Under the pieces are notes generated by a model. That model was not told the DNA's origin, did no database searches, and worked only from the letters and a program-made list of their open reading frames with translations. Below, piece after piece: positions 62,181 to 64,000 of a stretch of DNA of 64,000 bases. Within the stretch, counting starts at the first letter, position 1. Each line of letters starts with the position of its first letter. A program made the translations under genes and the position numbers. The stretch spans positions 19,560,501 to 19,624,500 of the forward strand of contig NC_051094.1 in the NCBI RefSeq assembly GCF_901709675.1, given 5' to 3'. This DNA comes from Syngnathus acus (Eukaryota > Chordata > Actinopteri > Syngnathiformes > Syngnathidae).

Positions 62181-62383
62181 CCGGAAGACTTTTAGAACTC
62201 TTATAACAATTTTTTTTATAAAAAGGTACACGTGTACGCTCTGCAATTGTGTGGGCACTCCTTGCCTTCTGCTGGCGTGTGGGCAAGTTTCGTGCCATAA
62301 TTCCTTAATTTAGAAGTGGAAAAAAAAATCCGGGATGTCGTGAAACCGCAATAAATGAACTGCGATGTCGCGAGGGATCACTG
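62181..62383. mobile_element. Tigger-like right end
   Basis: GTCGCGAGGGATCACTG with TA (62,384-62,385) is the mirror image of the start at 44,522. It also shares ATAACAATTTTTTTTATAAA with the unit at 45,520. The left part is missing. Confidence 0.6.
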
Positions 62384-62401
62384 TATTTGAAAAATTAAGT
62401 A

Positions 62402-62760
62402 CCATATTGGCCCGAATATAAGACAGTATTTTTTGCGTTGAAATAAGACTGAAAAAGTAAAAAAAGTCTTACATTCGGGGTCTCGACATTATACTCATTC
62501 ACAACGCTAGATGGCGCCAGATATCTTTAAAGCGAATGCTGAACTTAACTCCCCAGGCCAAAGCAAACCCCTGTCACGAAGAATAAAAATAAAAATAGCG
62601 GTAGCACGAAGAAGAGAAATAAAAAATAGCGGTAAGAAAGACAAGAGAAGAAAATAAGAGAAGAGATAACAGAAAATGGAGAAACGTAGCGACAATCTGG
62701 AGAAAAGTGGGTCGAAGATCGGCCAGGTTAACCGGCAGCTGAGGAGAAGTTATGATGATT
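62402..62760 (+). pseudogene. pogo-like element left end with transposase start
   Basis: Starts CCATATTGGCCCGAATATAA after TA, with AAGTCTTACATTCGGGG inside. An ATG at about 62,676 opens MEKRSDNLEKSGSKIGQVN, RQLRRSYDD, resembling a psq-type pogo transposase start, then the text is cut near 62,760. The right end is not in view. Confidence 0.62.
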
Positions 62761-62764
62761 TGAT

Positions 62765-62970
62765 TTGATTTGACTTTATTAATTCATGCTTGCAGTGGAG
62801 CCAAAAAAAGGCCCGACTGAAGAAACAGCAGAACTTTACAATAACAACAAACAGTGAAATATTAAATATTTAAAAACATGTTTTTCAAGGCAGCGGAGCA
62901 TGGAAAAAGTTCTGGGCATGGAAAAGGTGTCAGTTTTGGTGGCCATGCTGTTTTGCTTGTTTAAAATACT
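62765..62970. other. LINE-tail-like interval
   Basis: GATTTGATTTGACTTTATT at the border resembles a LINE 3' terminal repeat. The remaining 200 bp shows no coding region. Confidence 0.35.
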
Positions 62971-62978
62971 GTCTACAT

Positions 62979-63885
62979 CAGTGGTCCCCAACCTTTTTTG
63001 CACCACGGACCGGTTACGTGTCAGAAATATTTTCGCGGACCGGCCTTTATATAAATAAATATATTTATATATTTATTATTTAAATATTTATATATATAAA
63101 TAGGATGAAATAAAATGATACGACTGGCATAAAAACAAATATAAACCACATAAAAATAAAACGTTGAATTAGTGGGAGCACCGAGCTCTTTTCTCAGAAA
63201 TGAGCCGTTCCCATCTAGGCGTAATCGGAGACAATGACACCCGAAGTGGTTAAGCTTTGTCTTTAAATGCAGGATGCTTGGTCTCCATGTGCCGAAGCAG
63301 GTTTGAAGGCTTCATTGCCTCGTTAGCTAGCCTTTCGCCACATATGCGGACTGCACTTGGCGCGTCAGAGTCACCTGTGGCGATAAATCCATATTTTAAG
63401 TAGGACTCCAGAAATGTTCTTTTAAATGCAGCTTTCCTTTTCTTAGAAGTCGTAGCCTCTTCTTCTTCAGTGTCCTCATTGGACGTTTTTCCCTTTCCGA
63501 AGAAGCTTTCCAAACTTCTCTGTTTCTTGCTCATTTTTGCTTGCCTCGCGGGCTTGACTGTGGTGACAGGTCACGTGACCGAGACGAGCGCCCTGTGTCA
63601 AGAGTCCTTATTTTTCAGATGCACCGACAGATGTAATTGGGAGAGATTCGCCAAATTTTTTATATTTTTCAAAATAAATTCTTACTCATTTTTGCTAGCT
63701 TTGCGGGCTCGACTGGGGAAACATGTCACGTGACCGGGACGAGCGTCTTAACCTGAATGAATTGATCGTCAATGAGAAAAAAAAAATATATATATATATT
63801 TTTTTTTCCTGTGCGGCTCCGCGGCCCGGTACCAAGTGACCCACGGACCGGTACCGGTCCGCGGCCCGGTGGTTGGGGACCACTG
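62979..63885 (-). mobile_element. hAT element (CAGTGGTCCCC family), copy 2
   Basis: Perfect ends CAGTGGTCCCCAACC and GGTTGGGGACCACTG with the 8-bp duplication GTCTACAT (62,971-62,978 and 63,886-63,893). It keeps a transposase N-terminal frame (63,250-63,534, minus). It shares its ends with copy 1 at 25,510. Confidence 0.95.
63250..63534 (-). CDS. hAT transposase N-terminal fragment (ZBED5/FAM200-like)
   Basis: 94 codons with ATG start: MSKKQRSLESFFGKGKT, an acidic EDTEEEEATTSKKRK block, AAFKRTFLESYLKYGFIA, then a BED-like finger (RICGERLANEAMKPSNLLRH and HPAFKD). In relatives the RNase-H-like catalytic region follows; here it is deleted. The first Cys of the finger is a changed residue (VRICG where a CxxC is usual), so the finger may not fold. 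Confidence 0.8.
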   Translation of the reverse strand: MSKKQRSLESFFGKGKTSNEDTEEEEATTSKKRKAAFKRTFLESYLKYGFIATGDSDAPSAVRICGERLANEAMKPSNLLRHMETKHPAFKDKA

Positions 63886-63916
63886 GTCTACATAATGTCA
63901 TTATTATTAATGTCAC

Positions 63917-64000
63917 CAGCTCAGTGACCTAGTGGTAGAATGTCCGCCCTGAGACTGGAAGGTTGTGGGTTCAAACCCCGGCCGGGTCATACCAAAGACT
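63917..64000 (+). mobile_element. tRNA-derived SINE family 2, partial at window end
   Basis: AGCTCAGTGACCTAGTGG (A-box) and GGTTCAAACCCCGGCCGGG (B-box), then CATACCAAAGACT at the last base. Matches the full copy at 31,103. Confidence 0.92.

Noticed and set aside
1-64000. CRISPR array, rRNA or prokaryotic genes
   Set aside because: No regularly spaced identical repeats with unique spacers, no rRNA motifs and no ribosome-binding-site-led gene clusters; the repeats found are satellites, minisatellites or transposon units.

Overview
This 64 kb window is animal DNA from a ray-finned (teleost-type) fish. It carries the mobile-element mix typical of those genomes: Rex1-like, Rex3-like and L2-like LINEs, an RTE-type LINE, Tc1 and pogo/Tigger-like elements, many hAT families with 8-bp duplications, BEL/Pao, Ty3/gypsy and Ty1/copia retrotransposons, and tRNA-derived SINEs. 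There are no operons, bacterial genes or CRISPR arrays. Almost nothing is ordinary host gene. Three host-derived pieces are visible: one PIAS-family exon (about 37.4 kb), a decayed csde1-like copy (about 12.7-13.0 kb) and a FYCO1-like terminal exon inside a transposon (46.0-46.5 kb).

Layout. 1-9.8 kb: a copia element split by a 6.3-kb hAT (itself carrying an intact 1,081-codon RTE-type LINE ORF), with its 3' LTR split by a second hAT that holds a Tigger-like element that holds a Rex1 LINE. 9.8-13.5 kb: Tigger-like tandem repeats, a probable solo LTR, a small hAT, the csde1 pseudogene and a LINE tail. 13.5-17.2 kb: a 3.7-kb hAT with LTR-like and LINE insertions. 17.8-21.1 kb: a (TA)n tract and two abutting Tc1 elements, the first with an intact transposase. 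21.7-23.3 kb: a large inverted repeat whose arms carry tRNA-like promoters. 23.5-28.3 kb: an AT-rich tandem repeat field interrupted by two hATs and an ETS-site minisatellite. 28.8-37.2 kb: several broken LINEs with SINE, hAT and MITE insertions. 37.4 kb: the PIAS exon. 37.5-44.5 kb: a nearly complete minus-strand Rex1-like LINE and rearranged Rex3-like pieces. 44.5-47.7 kb: a Tigger-like remnant interrupted by the 2,094-bp pogo-like element that carries the FYCO1 exon. 47.8-51.2 kb: a rearranged BEL/Pao element. 51.4-54.9 kb: a large pogo-like element containing a composite hAT and a second Tc1. 54.9-62.2 kb: a nearly full-length minus-strand LINE with ORF1 and ORF2, broken by four later insertions. 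62.2-64 kb: transposon ends, a hAT with a transposase N-terminus and a SINE.

How the parts relate. The window reads as layered insertion history. Matching 8-bp (hAT) or TA (Tc1/pogo) target duplications, plus empty sites recoverable from paralogous copies inside the window, give the order of many events. The main candidate for something new is the pogo-like element at 45,562-47,655. Its flanks rejoin exactly at one TA, and it carries an open FYCO1-like GOLD-domain exon with a splice-acceptor-like upstream border. Also notable are the inverted repeat with Pol III-like boxes, the composite hAT at 51,674-52,480, and a set of pogo-like families with related CCGTA-type ends. All family names come from reading motifs by eye; no database search was possible.
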